Of a stretch of 64,000 nt of DNA, positions 6,689-15,547 are shown piece by piece. The stretch's first letter is position 1, and each line of letters starts with the position of its first letter. The stretch is from positions 124,001 to 188,000 of the forward strand of contig MGRG01000008.1 in NCBI GenBank assembly GCA_001798075.1, written 5' to 3'. A model generated the notes under the pieces. It was not told the DNA's origin. It did not search any database and saw only the letters and a program-made list of their open reading frames with translations. This DNA comes from Deltaproteobacteria bacterium RIFCSPHIGHO2_01_FULL_43_49. GTDB taxonomy: Bacteria; UBA10199; SPLOWO2-01-44-7. Position numbers and translations under genes: made by a program.

Positions 6689-9652
6689 GTGATTAGAGGC
6701 AGAGAGGCAGAGAGACAAGAAGTAGAGATTAACCGAGTTTTTTCTTTCTCTGCTTCTCTGTTTCTTTGCTTCTTGCTTCTCACCGTCTCGAGTCTCTCCT
6801 TTGCCGCAATCACTTTTACTGGTAGGGCCGATCAAGATTTTGCCTCTAATTCTTGTGTCAAAGATGCCTCCGGCCTGAAAGATGTCGGCTCCCCCATTTT
6901 TGGAATGCAAACCGGTTGGGACATTCAGTCGGTCTGTTTTTATTATGATCCCGCGTTGAAAACTTTTTATGTGGGGATTCAAACGCAAACCGATTCCTTA
7001 AATAACCCTGCTATTTTTTCAGATGCGGATGGGGATGGAGATCCGTCGGGCACCAGTGCTCTGTTGCAAGCCCTGGCTGGTCAGGATTTGGCCAATATGA
7101 GTGGGTCTGAGTTTTTTACTCTGGCCCTCGATTTTAATTTGGATGGTACTCCCGATGTAGTGGTGGGAAATCACACGACAAATAGTTTAACAGAGTTTGC
7201 CGCAGTTGCCGGCACCTCTAGCAATTTAGGAAATGCCAAGCTCGCCAGTTTTTATGGTGCCGCCATGGGTGGGGTCACGGCAACGCTGTTTAATGCTCCT
7301 TCCGCGACTCAGCCCCATCTGGAATTTTCTGTCGCTGACTTCACAATTGTTCCCAATGTTGCTGCACTCCTCGCCTCCGTCAATCCCGATGCCTCCTTCA
7401 ATCTGTTTGTTACAACCGGGAGTGATGCCGACGATGGGATCGCGGAGGATTTTTTTCCCAATGCCGCCAGTGTTTCCTATCAAAGTTTTAAGGTCGATAC
7501 ACTCAAAGATAGCGACAATGATGGAGTACCTGATGGTTTTGATACGGATGACGATAACGATACGATTTCCGATCTGGTCGAGAAAAATTTGTCCCAGTTT
7601 GATACGAATGGCGACGGGGTTCTTTCAGCAGGGGAGGTTGCAGCGAGTGGACAAGATGTCGACGGCGACGGTGACCTTGATACCAATGATGGGCTTGTCT
7701 GGCCTGATACCGATGGCGATGGCACACCTGATTATTTGGATACCGACAGTGATAACGACGGCATTTTGGATATTAATGAAGCGGGCAGTCCTGCCGGCAG
7801 CAGGGATAGTGACGGGGATGGGATTCCTGATTATCGTGAAACCGATAGTGATGGAGATGGTTTGTTGGATACCGTTGAAGATGTCAACGGCAACGGTGTT
7901 GTTGATGCTGGAGAAACAGATCCAACCAAATTCGATACCGATGGAGATGGATTGTGTGATGGTCCTACGGTAGTAGGGAGTTGTACAGGAACTGAAGGTG
8001 CCCTGGGTACCAGTGCGACACAAAGTGATACCGACAGTGACGGTCTTTGTGACGGAGCGGTTGTTGTCGCTCCTTGCGTCCAATCGGAAGGCAATTTGCT
8101 GACTGATCCGCTCAATCCCGATACCGATGGGGATGGAATCAATGATGGAATCGAATTTCAGTTAGGAAGAGATCCCAATGTTGCCGATCCCGATAGTGGT
8201 GTGACAACCAATATTGAGCCAACGCTTCCACCTCCCTCGGCTCAAGGAAACGAGCCAGAAGCAATTTTGGGAGGTGATGTCGATTTGACGGGAGGCCCAG
8301 TTAGACTGCAGGGAGCAGGGGTTGGTTGTTCCATGTTGCCCGGCGGTTCTTTTGTGATGGGGATTTGGTGGCTGATTCTTATCTTTTGGTTTGGGGTTAT
8401 TCCTAAAGTTTGGGGACTCAACATTGATTCTTATCGGCCTTCGATGGATGGAATGGGATTTTTAAGTCAAGAGTCGCCGCACACCTTGCGCAAAAATAAA
8501 TTTTCAGTGGGGCTTTCACAACATATTTCCCACAATCCCTTGCAATTCGGAAGAACCGCATCCGGAAGATTTTTGGATGATGTGGTCAACTATTATTATA
8601 TTTGGAATGTCTGGGGGGCCTTTGGCGTTTTTGAGAATTTCGATGTCGGCTTAAATATTCCCATGAGCTTAGCCACCCAGATAGAAGATTTGACCTCCAC
8701 CGTGCAGCGCAACACCTCTACTTTGGGGGATATTCGTCTGCAGGGGAAATGGAAATTTTTGAATGCTGATCAAAATTTTTTGCAAAGTGATGTTGCCCTG
8801 CATGGATATTTCGATCTCCCAAGTGGCGGAAGTAGTGATTTTTTGGGAGAGGATAATGTTGCGGGAGGGATGCAGGTTGTTACGCAGAGGATGTTTGGAC
8901 GCCATGAGGTCGATTTAAGTCTGGGGCTTTACGCAAGGGGCTCAGAAACAATTAGTGCTTCCGGTTTGCAATTGTTGAAAGCGACATCAGAGATGACGTG
9001 GGGGGCAGGGTGGCGCTGGTTGGTCAGTCAGACGCACGAATTATTTGTCATGAGCAATCTTTGGGGAAAAACCAATTTTAAAAGTGTGGCTACTTCGCCA
9101 ACCGAGTGGGATTTTGGGGCTCAAAAGCGATTCAAAAAATTTCCGCTCGATGTTACGCTGGGGACAGGTCTTGGACTTGGAAAAGGTTATGGCACTCCCG
9201 ACTTTCGAATCATGATCGCCCTTAACTATTCCTCCGATAAGCCAAAGGCAGAGCCGTTGTTGCCGCCGGGTGCTCAGGCCAAGTTGGAGGGGAGCGAAAT
9301 TGTCATCTTGAAACCGATTCATTTTGAAGTGAATCGCGCAACGATCAGGCCAGAGTCATTTGCTATCTTGGATGCGGTGGCCAACTTGTTGGATGTGAAC
9401 CGCACGATCGAAAAGGTTCGCATCGACGGACATACCGATGGCGACGGGGGTGATGAATTTAATCTTGATCTCTCTCAAGAAAGGGCCCAAGCCGTCAAAG
9501 CCTATCTTGTCCAAAAAGGAATTACCGAAAATCGTTTGCTGGTAAAAGGCTGGGGCAAGAGACAACCGGTCACCTTGAATGACATTGCTGAACACAAAGC
9601 CCTCAACCGCCGCGTCGAGTTCCACGTAATCGAAGTAAAGAAACCTTTTTAG
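6689..9652 (+). CDS. Surface protein: thrombospondin type 3 repeats, internal hydrophobic segment, beta-barrel and OmpA domain
   Basis: 987 residues from a GTG start. The signal peptide (FSFSASLFLCFLLLTVSSLSFA) is encoded by a CT-rich repeat. About residues 270-500 are calcium-binding thrombospondin type 3 repeats (DTDGDGIPD-like units rich in Asp). A hydrophobic stretch with a preceding Cys follows (GVGCSMLPGG, then FVMGIWWLILIFWFGV, near residue 555). Next come roughly 280 residues of amphipathic beta strands and a C-terminal OmpA peptidoglycan-binding domain (FEVNRATIRPES, IDGHTDGDGG, NRRVEFHV). It should lie in the outer membrane and bind peptidoglycan. The middle looks like a junction of two proteins. 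Confidence 0.8.
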   Translation: MIRGREAERQEVEINRVFSFSASLFLCFLLLTVSSLSFAAITFTGRADQDFASNSCVKDASGLKDVGSPIFGMQTGWDIQSVCFYYDPALKTFYVGIQTQTDSLNNPAIFSDADGDGDPSGTSALLQALAGQDLANMSGSEFFTLALDFNLDGTPDVVVGNHTTNSLTEFAAVAGTSSNLGNAKLASFYGAAMGGVTATLFNAPSATQPHLEFSVADFTIVPNVAALLASVNPDASFNLFVTTGSDADDGIAEDFFPNAASVSYQSFKVDTLKDSDNDGVPDGFDTDDDNDTISDLVEKNLSQFDTNGDGVLSAGEVAASGQDVDGDGDLDTNDGLVWPDTDGDGTPDYLDTDSDNDGILDINEAGSPAGSRDSDGDGIPDYRETDSDGDGLLDTVEDVNGNGVVDAGETDPTKFDTDGDGLCDGPTVVGSCTGTEGALGTSATQSDTDSDGLCDGAVVVAPCVQSEGNLLTDPLNPDTDGDGINDGIEFQLGRDPNVADPDSGVTTNIEPTLPPPSAQGNEPEAILGGDVDLTGGPVRLQGAGVGCSMLPGGSFVMGIWWLILIFWFGVIPKVWGLNIDSYRPSMDGMGFLSQESPHTLRKNKFSVGLSQHISHNPLQFGRTASGRFLDDVVNYYYIWNVWGAFGVFENFDVGLNIPMSLATQIEDLTSTVQRNTSTLGDIRLQGKWKFLNADQNFLQSDVALHGYFDLPSGGSSDFLGEDNVAGGMQVVTQRMFGRHEVDLSLGLYARGSETISASGLQLLKATSEMTWGAGWRWLVSQTHELFVMSNLWGKTNFKSVATSPTEWDFGAQKRFKKFPLDVTLGTGLGLGKGYGTPDFRIMIALNYSSDKPKAEPLLPPGAQAKLEGSEIVILKPIHFEVNRATIRPESFAILDAVANLLDVNRTIEKVRIDGHTDGDGGDEFNLDLSQERAQAVKAYLVQKGITENRLLVKGWGKRQPVTLNDIAEHKALNRRVEFHVIEVKKPF
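6695..6783. repeat. GAGGCAGA/CTCTGCTTCT quasi-palindromic low-complexity repeat
   Basis: A purine-rich stretch (AGAGGCAGAGAGGCAGAGAG) is followed by a pyrimidine-rich stretch built of TCTCTGCTTCTCTG-like units, which are approximate complements. The second half encodes the hydrophobic core of the signal peptide of the 6689 gene, so the repeat is in frame within a leader that should be cleaved. Confidence 0.6.
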
Positions 9653-9659
9653 AGCAGGA

Positions 9660-10736
9660 TTATTTTTTTGTGATTTTATAACGAGTGCTGCGCCCCAACC
9701 CCACGCGTTCCACCTTTTTGAAACTTAAAAGCCGCCCCATGATTTGGTTGATAGTCGGGCGCGCAATGCCCGTTTTTTTAGCAATGTCCCCCGGAGAAGC
9801 TTCATGAACCTCTTCCAGACATCTAAGAACTGCCAACTGCTTTTGAGACAAAAGCTTTTCTATCTGCTCATCTGCAAGCAAGGCAACTGCCATTTCTGAC
9901 TGCTTCAAAACAATATCCAAAAAAAACTCCAGCCAGGGAGATATGTTTTCCCGTTTTGTCTTGATTGTTTTTTGAGATTTTCGCAACGCTAGGTAATAGT
10001 CGGGTTTGTTGTCTTCAATTAATTTCTCATGAGAGACATAGGGAACATAAGGATAACCTGTTTTTAACAGCAGCAAATTTGTGAGAATACGAGAAAGGCG
10101 TCCGTTGCCATCTTGAAAAGGGTGGATGTTAAGAAACTCCACCAAAAAATTGCCAATGATAAGAAGAGAATGATACTTTTTTTCCTTCAATGCGGCATGA
10201 GTCCATTCCACCAGTTCTTGCATCTCTTTGGGCGTCAAATAGGCTGCTGTTGTGTCAAAGAGAACGCCAATCGACTGCCCCGCTTTGTCGATCATGTGAA
10301 CCTTATTTTCCGTTTTCTTGTATTCTCCCCGATGCCTCTGGTCTTTTGATACAAATTTGAGCAACTCACCATGAAAATGCTTGATGGTGCTTTCAAAAAA
10401 ACGGATTGCTCTCCACGATTCAAAAACATTTTGAAGGAGTTCATAATAGCCCTTTACCTCTTGCCTGTCCCTATCAGCAAATTTTTGCACGCTCAAACCC
10501 CGCATCAGTTTTTCAACATCTTTATCGGACAATTTTGCCCCTTCAATGCGCGTGGAGGCGCCGGTGGAGGTCACCAAGACAAATTGTTTCAATCGCCCCA
10601 ATATTTGTGGGCTTAAATGGGCTCCGGAAATCCAGCGACCTTTGCATTCATCAATCTGGGTAATGCGCTTGATAATCTCAGGAGAAATGGCTCTTAAACG
10701 CTTATCAAAGGGGTGGCCCTTTTTCATATATTTCAA
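9660..10736 (-). CDS. Fic-domain AMP transferase with N-terminal inhibitory motif and C-terminal winged helix
   Basis: 358 residues. Near residue 203 is the full Fic motif HPFQDGNGRLSR, with the catalytic His and the metal-binding Asp/Asn loop. STRIEG at 61-66 fits the (S/T)xxxE(G/N) inhibitory helix, placing this in class II with self-inhibition from the N-terminus. The last 80 residues form a winged helix (LRCLEEVHEASPGDIAKKTGIARPTINQIMGRL), as in many Fic/DUF4172-like regulators. Fic enzymes usually AMPylate a target protein, which is unknown here. A tandem repeat directly upstream may be its operator. ATG at 10727 is an alternative start. Confidence 0.88.
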   Translation of the reverse strand: MKYMKKGHPFDKRLRAISPEIIKRITQIDECKGRWISGAHLSPQILGRLKQFVLVTSTGASTRIEGAKLSDKDVEKLMRGLSVQKFADRDRQEVKGYYELLQNVFESWRAIRFFESTIKHFHGELLKFVSKDQRHRGEYKKTENKVHMIDKAGQSIGVLFDTTAAYLTPKEMQELVEWTHAALKEKKYHSLLIIGNFLVEFLNIHPFQDGNGRLSRILTNLLLLKTGYPYVPYVSHEKLIEDNKPDYYLALRKSQKTIKTKRENISPWLEFFLDIVLKQSEMAVALLADEQIEKLLSQKQLAVLRCLEEVHEASPGDIAKKTGIARPTINQIMGRLLSFKKVERVGLGRSTRYKITKK

Positions 10737-10737
10737 C

Positions 10738-10757
10738 TATATAAGATTATATAAGAT
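10738..10757. promoter_or_regulatory. Tandem 10-bp repeat at the fic start, candidate operator
   Basis: TATATAAGAT occurs twice in direct tandem, ending one base before the fic start codon. Each unit also contains a TATAAG -10-like element. The Fic protein carries a winged helix, so self-binding here is possible but unproven. Confidence 0.4.
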
Positions 10758-10848
10758 TAACAAGATGAAATTTATTGCCAGTGGCCAGGTAGATGGTGGG
10801 GTTGGCATCTTATTTGCATATTTAGCCTCTTGGTATGGGAGGTTCAAT

Positions 10849-11223
10849 ATGGTTAAGAAAGTTCAACAAACGCAGGCGCAAAAGGTTGATCAGAGTATCA
10901 AAGATATTGAATGGAAAATTTCGGATATTCGTTTTGTAGGAAAGAAAGACACTAAATACTATGAAAAGGCCAAGGATGAATTTGAACTGGCCAAAAGCGC
11001 CCTTCGTAATTCCAAGCTGAATCCAAAAGTAGAAAAAGATTTATTGAAGAGTGCCAACCGATTTTTGGCCCGTGCCATTATCTATTTGGATGCTTCCAAG
11101 AACCATTACTCTCAACCAGTTGTGGAAGGAATGTTGACGGTGCACTCTGAGGCTGGCCCAACAGGCACTCCTACCCTTCCCAAAAAACCGGAAAAAAATC
11201 GAGATTGGTCCCGAGCTAGTTGA
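10849..11223 (+). CDS. Unknown protein, N-terminal part of a frameshifted gene
   Basis: The start is the ATG at 10849 behind a good Shine-Dalgarno (GGGAGG). The 124 residues are largely helical and charged (KKDTKYYEKAKDEFELAKSALRN...), with no signal peptide. The frame ends at TGA after the odd tail KNRDWSRAS. Dropping one A from the A7 run at 11192-11198 would continue it as KIEIGPELVDVAGEKD into the next open frame. That would give one 243-residue protein ending at 11581. I do not recognise the family. Confidence 0.6.
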   Translation: MVKKVQQTQAQKVDQSIKDIEWKISDIRFVGKKDTKYYEKAKDEFELAKSALRNSKLNPKVEKDLLKSANRFLARAIIYLDASKNHYSQPVVEGMLTVHSEAGPTGTPTLPKKPEKNRDWSRAS

Positions 11224-11257
11224 TGTAGCGGGAGAAAAAGATATAGGAACGGGGACA

Positions 11258-11581
11258 TTGATAGATGTTCTTACTTCGGATGGGTTGGATCCCATTTTGT
11301 TTACTATTAAGCATCACGAAGATTCCTATGTCATTTTGCGCGACAGTCCTGGGAAAATTTTTAAGGTGCGCGAAGGAAAAAAAGTGCTTGTCGGCCGCAC
11401 TTCCCTCACCTTCAAAGCATTTTTAAAGGCAGAGGATGTTGCGAAGGAAGTCAAGAGGCGCGATCTTAAGCCCGAAGAAGCTAAAGAAGCGATAAGCGCT
11501 GCTCGTTCTGAGAGGATTCAATTTGTAAGATCAGAAGATCGAGATAGAGTATGGCTGCAATTACTGGCTGAAGCTTCTTAA
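11258..11581 (+). CDS. Unknown protein, C-terminal part of the same frameshifted gene
   Basis: 107 residues from a TTG with no Shine-Dalgarno. The coding-like frame extends upstream without a break to the A7 run at 11192-11198. It has a beta-rich first half (TIKHHEDSYVILRDSPGKIFKV) and a helical charged end. The best reading is the second part of the gene starting at 10849, joined by a one-base shift. The stop overlaps the convergent gene at 11578 by 4 bases. Confidence 0.5.
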   Translation: MIDVLTSDGLDPILFTIKHHEDSYVILRDSPGKIFKVREGKKVLVGRTSLTFKAFLKAEDVAKEVKRRDLKPEEAKEAISAARSERIQFVRSEDRDRVWLQLLAEAS

Positions 11582-12048
11582 TCACCGACTATCTCTTCAA
11601 TCCCCTTCAAAAACACAATTCTTTTCTCCCCTTCATTATTTAAAGAAAGACCCTCTAAGTAAACGCGGGCAGAACGGATTAAGTCGACAACCCCTTTTCG
11701 ATTTTGATCAAAATAACGACCTTTCTTTTTCTTGTCTTCAATGGCTCCAACATTCTCTCGGAAAAGCTTCCATGCTGTTTCTGCCCGCTCCATCCAAAAA
11801 AGGGCAACAGCTTTTTGGAAATCTCTAAATTGCCTGAATTGAGGACATCTTTGTTGAATCTTTTCATAGTAGAGAATCTCCAAGGCATTAAGAGGAGTGG
11901 CTGTCTTTTTCTTTTTTGTCAGTGTGTAGGTATCAAGGCCATCCGCGAGATCTGGGTGTGCACCCCCCCTTTCAAAAGTGACACCACTTGCGGTAAATAA
12001 GTGTCGCTCCAAAAGAGTATCGATTGATTTACAAGTATTAGAACTCAT
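11578..12048 (-). CDS. Unknown 156-residue protein
   Basis: A soluble, basic protein without signal peptide or membrane segment. The first 40 residues are mixed (LLERHLFTASGVTFERGG); the rest is helical with several aromatic residues (AVALFWMERAETAWKLFRENVG). No family is recognised. It is 49 bases behind the NHL-repeat lipoprotein gene on the same strand and may be the last gene of that operon. Confidence 0.55.
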   Translation of the reverse strand: MSSNTCKSIDTLLERHLFTASGVTFERGGAHPDLADGLDTYTLTKKKKTATPLNALEILYYEKIQQRCPQFRQFRDFQKAVALFWMERAETAWKLFRENVGAIEDKKKKGRYFDQNRKGVVDLIRSARVYLEGLSLNNEGEKRIVFLKGIEEIVGD

Positions 12049-12097
12049 GGGTTTCTTATCGGCTCCCTTTAAAAAAAGTTGCTCATTTTAATATTTT

Positions 12098-14947
12098 TTA
12101 GGGGGTTGGTAAAGGATCGGCAAATTTGTTCAGCAAGCCCTCGATATTACGGATCACAATGCGCTGGTTGCCAAAGTCAGAGATAATCAAGAATTTATCC
12201 TGCACCCAGATTCCCATCGGGTTATGGAGTCCTTCCGCATTTAAGCTCCCTCCACTGTTTGCAAAGGCCTCGGTTGGGCCTTTTTGGCCGAAGACAAAAT
12301 AACGCTTGGTTTCCTGGTCATGAATGGCCTCTGGATAGTTTTCGGTCGGTTTCTTGAAGACGAGCACTCGATGGTTTCCATAATCACTGACAAAAATCAG
12401 TCCACGATGGATGATTGCAGCAAAGGGATAGATCAGTGATTTGGGTGAAGGAGAATCGGCCTTCCTGCTTTTGAAATTGGCTTGCCCGATGACAAACGTT
12501 GCCGGTGCATTGAAATCGGTCGGCAAATTTTCATAATAAAGAACACGGTGGTTCCAGGAGTCTGCAATGACGAGATGTTTTCCATCCGAAAAAACAGATC
12601 GAGGATAATATAATGAGGAAGCACTGGGGGCGCTCAAGTCCTGATTTGGCTTTTTGCCATTGCAGTCTGTTTGTCCCAAAACGAATTTTGCCTCGGTTTC
12701 TGGTTTTTCCGGGAACGGTTCAAAGACAAGAATTCTGTGTTGTGTCAGATCGGTGACAAAAACTCTTTGCGAATCGGTTGTCACAGAATTTGGCATAAAA
12801 CGACCACAGCTCGGATTCGTATCGGGTAGCGGTAAGGCTGAATTGAGATCGGACTGGCCAAGGACCAAGGGATCTCCAACAGGGAGGCCTTTGTCATTTC
12901 GCTTAAAGATCAAAAGCCGTCTATTCCCTGTGTCGGGGACAAAGAGACGATAAGGGTCGACAAAAATGTTGTTGGGGGCACTCAGTGAATCTTTTGTGAC
13001 TGTTTCTAATCCTCCCCCTTTCAAATCCCCGCTAAAATCCTTTTGACCCATTAGCGCTATGGCCTTGGCCCCTGAAAATGTCGGCACTCCCGAAAAACCA
13101 ATCACACGATGATCTTCCAGATCGCCGACCCACAGATTTTTGGAATCCGCCGCAATACCCCACGCCCCATTGCTGATTTGCTCGGATGGCTTTACGTGGT
13201 TTCGTCCCCAAGTTTGGAAATTAGGCTGCCCAATAAGTCCAATCGCGGAAGGGTTATTGCCTGATATTGTGCAGATATCGAATTCCATGATTCTTGCGAC
13301 ACGCGAGGTGACAAACATACGACACCCGAGGGGAGGGGATGCGGCGGCTCGACCCAAAAGTTTATCATTGAGAATCTCAATGGTGCCCGGTGCAAACAGG
13401 TCCGACCAGCGCTGCTTGACATCGGCCATCCCTAAAACCCGATCGGCTTCAGGACATACGAAGTTTCCATCCACATCTTTTACATCACAGGAGGCCACTT
13501 CACTTGTTTTGTCTGGAACCTTGGAAAAGCGAAGGACACGGTCATTCATGCCATCCGAGACCCATAGTCGAACGTCTTGTTTATCGCGGCGCTCTATGTA
13601 GGCTGCAGACGGCCAAAAGAAACTGAAAGCTGTCGGCCCTTTCTCCACCTTGTCGTAAAAGAAGTTCGAGACATATACAGATCCCTGATTCTGATTGATA
13701 GAGGAAAAATTCGGCTGCCCAATCACGACATCTGCGCTGGCATCGTTTTTGGTTGGGATCTGATTATAGATCAGGACACGATTGTTTTCCGAATCACTGA
13801 CAATCAGTTTTCCTTCAAAAGTGGAAACGCCTCTTGGCCAGTTTAAGGTGTTTGCGGTTCCCTTACCGCCACGGTTGGGTGCAGCACTTGTAAAATCAGC
13901 CTGTCCAATCACCACATCGAATTTCTCTCCATCTTCGTCAGGCCAGTTATTCCAAATCACGACTCGCGAATGGTTCGTGTCGGCAACAATAATTTTTTGT
14001 GTTTCGGGATCAACCCAAACGGCACTGGGAAAACGCAAGGAGGATTGTGTGGGCCCTATTCCTTGGGCCGCTAAGTTCATTTGTTCATTGATTTGCCCTA
14101 AAACCAAATCGGCGAATTGACCGTTGATGGTTGGAAACTGATTCCAAATGAGGAGACGGCTGTTGCCGGTGTCGGCAACGATTACCCTTTTTCCATCACT
14201 CCAAGCACCGAAGGGACCTTTCACTGTTCCCAAGTGAGGGGTTCCGCCGCGATTGGGAATGGTTGAATAAAAATCGACTTGTCCCAAAACCAGACCCGGT
14301 TTGTTTTGAGAAATTTCATCGCCACAATAGAGAACCACACGATTATTTCCACTATCGGGCACCAACAGACAGTCGGTCCCGTCGGGCTTGCGAAAGGCAT
14401 GGGTATTTTGCATCACGGAATGAAGTCCTTTTTCCTTGCCAGCGTTAGAGTAACAGTCTTTTTGCAAAAGGCAGATGGCATCCGTCGTTGCGAGAGAAAA
14501 GGTTGACGTTTCGGAAGTTTTAGTGCCGTGGACATGGAGTGTATAGTTTGCATCGATATCGGCAACGACATCATAAGTTCCAACGGTTGGCAGATTGGAT
14601 GCAATCACCTCATTGTTTTTCAACAGCTCTACTTCATTGGCCCCTTTGGTTTCCCATTCCAGCGTGACTTTGGCCCCGGAGAGTATTTCGATGAGATTTC
14701 CCACAGAACCTTCTTCAGGAACATAGCCTTGAGGGGCGAACTTGGCGATGGCAAGCGAGCTTGCTGAAGGAGTAAGAATAAGCGGGTCAGAGCTTAAAGG
14801 CTGGTCTCCTCCTCCCGTTGTTTCTACACCCTTGGTTTGTCCTGCGGGAGGCTGAAACGTTTGACTGTCTTGCCCAGGCCCACTTAGACCTTGGCACCCA
14901 GCCAGGAGGAGAAAGAGAAGACAAAATGTAAGACCGCCATACTTCAT
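12098..14947 (-). CDS. NHL-type beta-propeller lipoprotein
   Basis: 949 residues with a lipoprotein signal (MKYGGLTFCLLFLLLAGCQG; lipobox LAGC). A Gly/Gln-rich linker and an Ig-like domain of about 90 residues follow. About a dozen NHL-like repeats come next, marked by recurring VLGQxDF, NRVLIY and DTGNSRLLIW segments. Such propellers bind proteins or ligands at the cell surface. The Cys after Ala-Gly will be acylated, so it is anchored to the inner or outer membrane. It sits 6 bases behind an unknown gene and close to the LamG gene, in one minus-strand operon of exported proteins. Confidence 0.8.
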   Translation of the reverse strand: MKYGGLTFCLLFLLLAGCQGLSGPGQDSQTFQPPAGQTKGVETTGGGDQPLSSDPLILTPSASSLAIAKFAPQGYVPEEGSVGNLIEILSGAKVTLEWETKGANEVELLKNNEVIASNLPTVGTYDVVADIDANYTLHVHGTKTSETSTFSLATTDAICLLQKDCYSNAGKEKGLHSVMQNTHAFRKPDGTDCLLVPDSGNNRVVLYCGDEISQNKPGLVLGQVDFYSTIPNRGGTPHLGTVKGPFGAWSDGKRVIVADTGNSRLLIWNQFPTINGQFADLVLGQINEQMNLAAQGIGPTQSSLRFPSAVWVDPETQKIIVADTNHSRVVIWNNWPDEDGEKFDVVIGQADFTSAAPNRGGKGTANTLNWPRGVSTFEGKLIVSDSENNRVLIYNQIPTKNDASADVVIGQPNFSSINQNQGSVYVSNFFYDKVEKGPTAFSFFWPSAAYIERRDKQDVRLWVSDGMNDRVLRFSKVPDKTSEVASCDVKDVDGNFVCPEADRVLGMADVKQRWSDLFAPGTIEILNDKLLGRAAASPPLGCRMFVTSRVARIMEFDICTISGNNPSAIGLIGQPNFQTWGRNHVKPSEQISNGAWGIAADSKNLWVGDLEDHRVIGFSGVPTFSGAKAIALMGQKDFSGDLKGGGLETVTKDSLSAPNNIFVDPYRLFVPDTGNRRLLIFKRNDKGLPVGDPLVLGQSDLNSALPLPDTNPSCGRFMPNSVTTDSQRVFVTDLTQHRILVFEPFPEKPETEAKFVLGQTDCNGKKPNQDLSAPSASSLYYPRSVFSDGKHLVIADSWNHRVLYYENLPTDFNAPATFVIGQANFKSRKADSPSPKSLIYPFAAIIHRGLIFVSDYGNHRVLVFKKPTENYPEAIHDQETKRYFVFGQKGPTEAFANSGGSLNAEGLHNPMGIWVQDKFLIISDFGNQRIVIRNIEGLLNKFADPLPTP

Positions 14948-14953
14948 AAAAAT

Positions 14954-15538
14954 TCATTTTAGTTTTTCCGTGTCCAAACCTTCTTTGAGGCGTTCCGGAT
15001 TCTCACCTCTGAAAATTTTTTTTCTAAGATCAAAAATTTCAGCACTGTATTGGCTAATGAAAGCCGGATCTGGAATTTCATCTTTAAAAAGGGCTGCAAA
15101 TAAAATTTTGGCTTCGTCAGGGGAGGAAAAAGATTCGGGCTGGCCAAGAAAAAAATCCTCTAGGGAAGAAACACCTGCATTCCCACCCAAATTTGCCCTC
15201 GCTTTCTGGGGACATTGGGGATCGAGTAGATGGCTGCGGTCTGGATTCCATTTACAGTGAATCAGCTCATGGGTTTTGCCATTGGCGTACAGATATCGCA
15301 AACGTATTTGATTTTCCTCAACAGTCTCTTTGTCAGATTGCTTAATTCCAATCCAAGGAATTTTGGTTCCAAGTAACCACTTTTCCTGTTCATCTTTTTT
15401 ACCGGGCTCTCCCGGAAACAGTTCCTTGCCGACTTCGTTCTTGAATATGTCTTGATCGTGGAGGAAGGCTCTGACAGCATCTCTTAGCCTTTCTGTTATT
15501 GGGATGATTTTGTCTCCAAATTTTCCAATCCTAGGCAT
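14954..15538 (-). CDS. Unknown cytoplasmic-type protein in the surface-protein operon
   Basis: 194 residues, charged, without signal peptide or membrane segments, and not recognised. AGGAG seven bases before the ATG supports the start. It contains a Cys/His-bearing stretch (HELIHCKWNPDRSHLLDPQC) that could bind metal, but this is a guess. It is tightly packed between the LamG gene (9 bases) and the NHL lipoprotein gene (6 bases), so it is cotranscribed with exported proteins although not itself obviously exported. Confidence 0.6.
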   Translation of the reverse strand: MPRIGKFGDKIIPITERLRDAVRAFLHDQDIFKNEVGKELFPGEPGKKDEQEKWLLGTKIPWIGIKQSDKETVEENQIRLRYLYANGKTHELIHCKWNPDRSHLLDPQCPQKARANLGGNAGVSSLEDFFLGQPESFSSPDEAKILFAALFKDEIPDPAFISQYSAEIFDLRKKIFRGENPERLKEGLDTEKLK

Positions 15539-15547
15539 ATAAATCTC

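Noticed and set aside
7233-7973. 246-codon frame overlapping the thrombospondin repeats
   Set aside because: It is a second frame of the GAT-rich repeat codons; the Met/Ile/Arg-rich product is an artefact of repeated sequence.
10738-10757. Possible CRISPR or attachment site at the TATATAAGAT tandem
   Set aside because: It has only two units with no spacer, no integrase nearby and no second copy.
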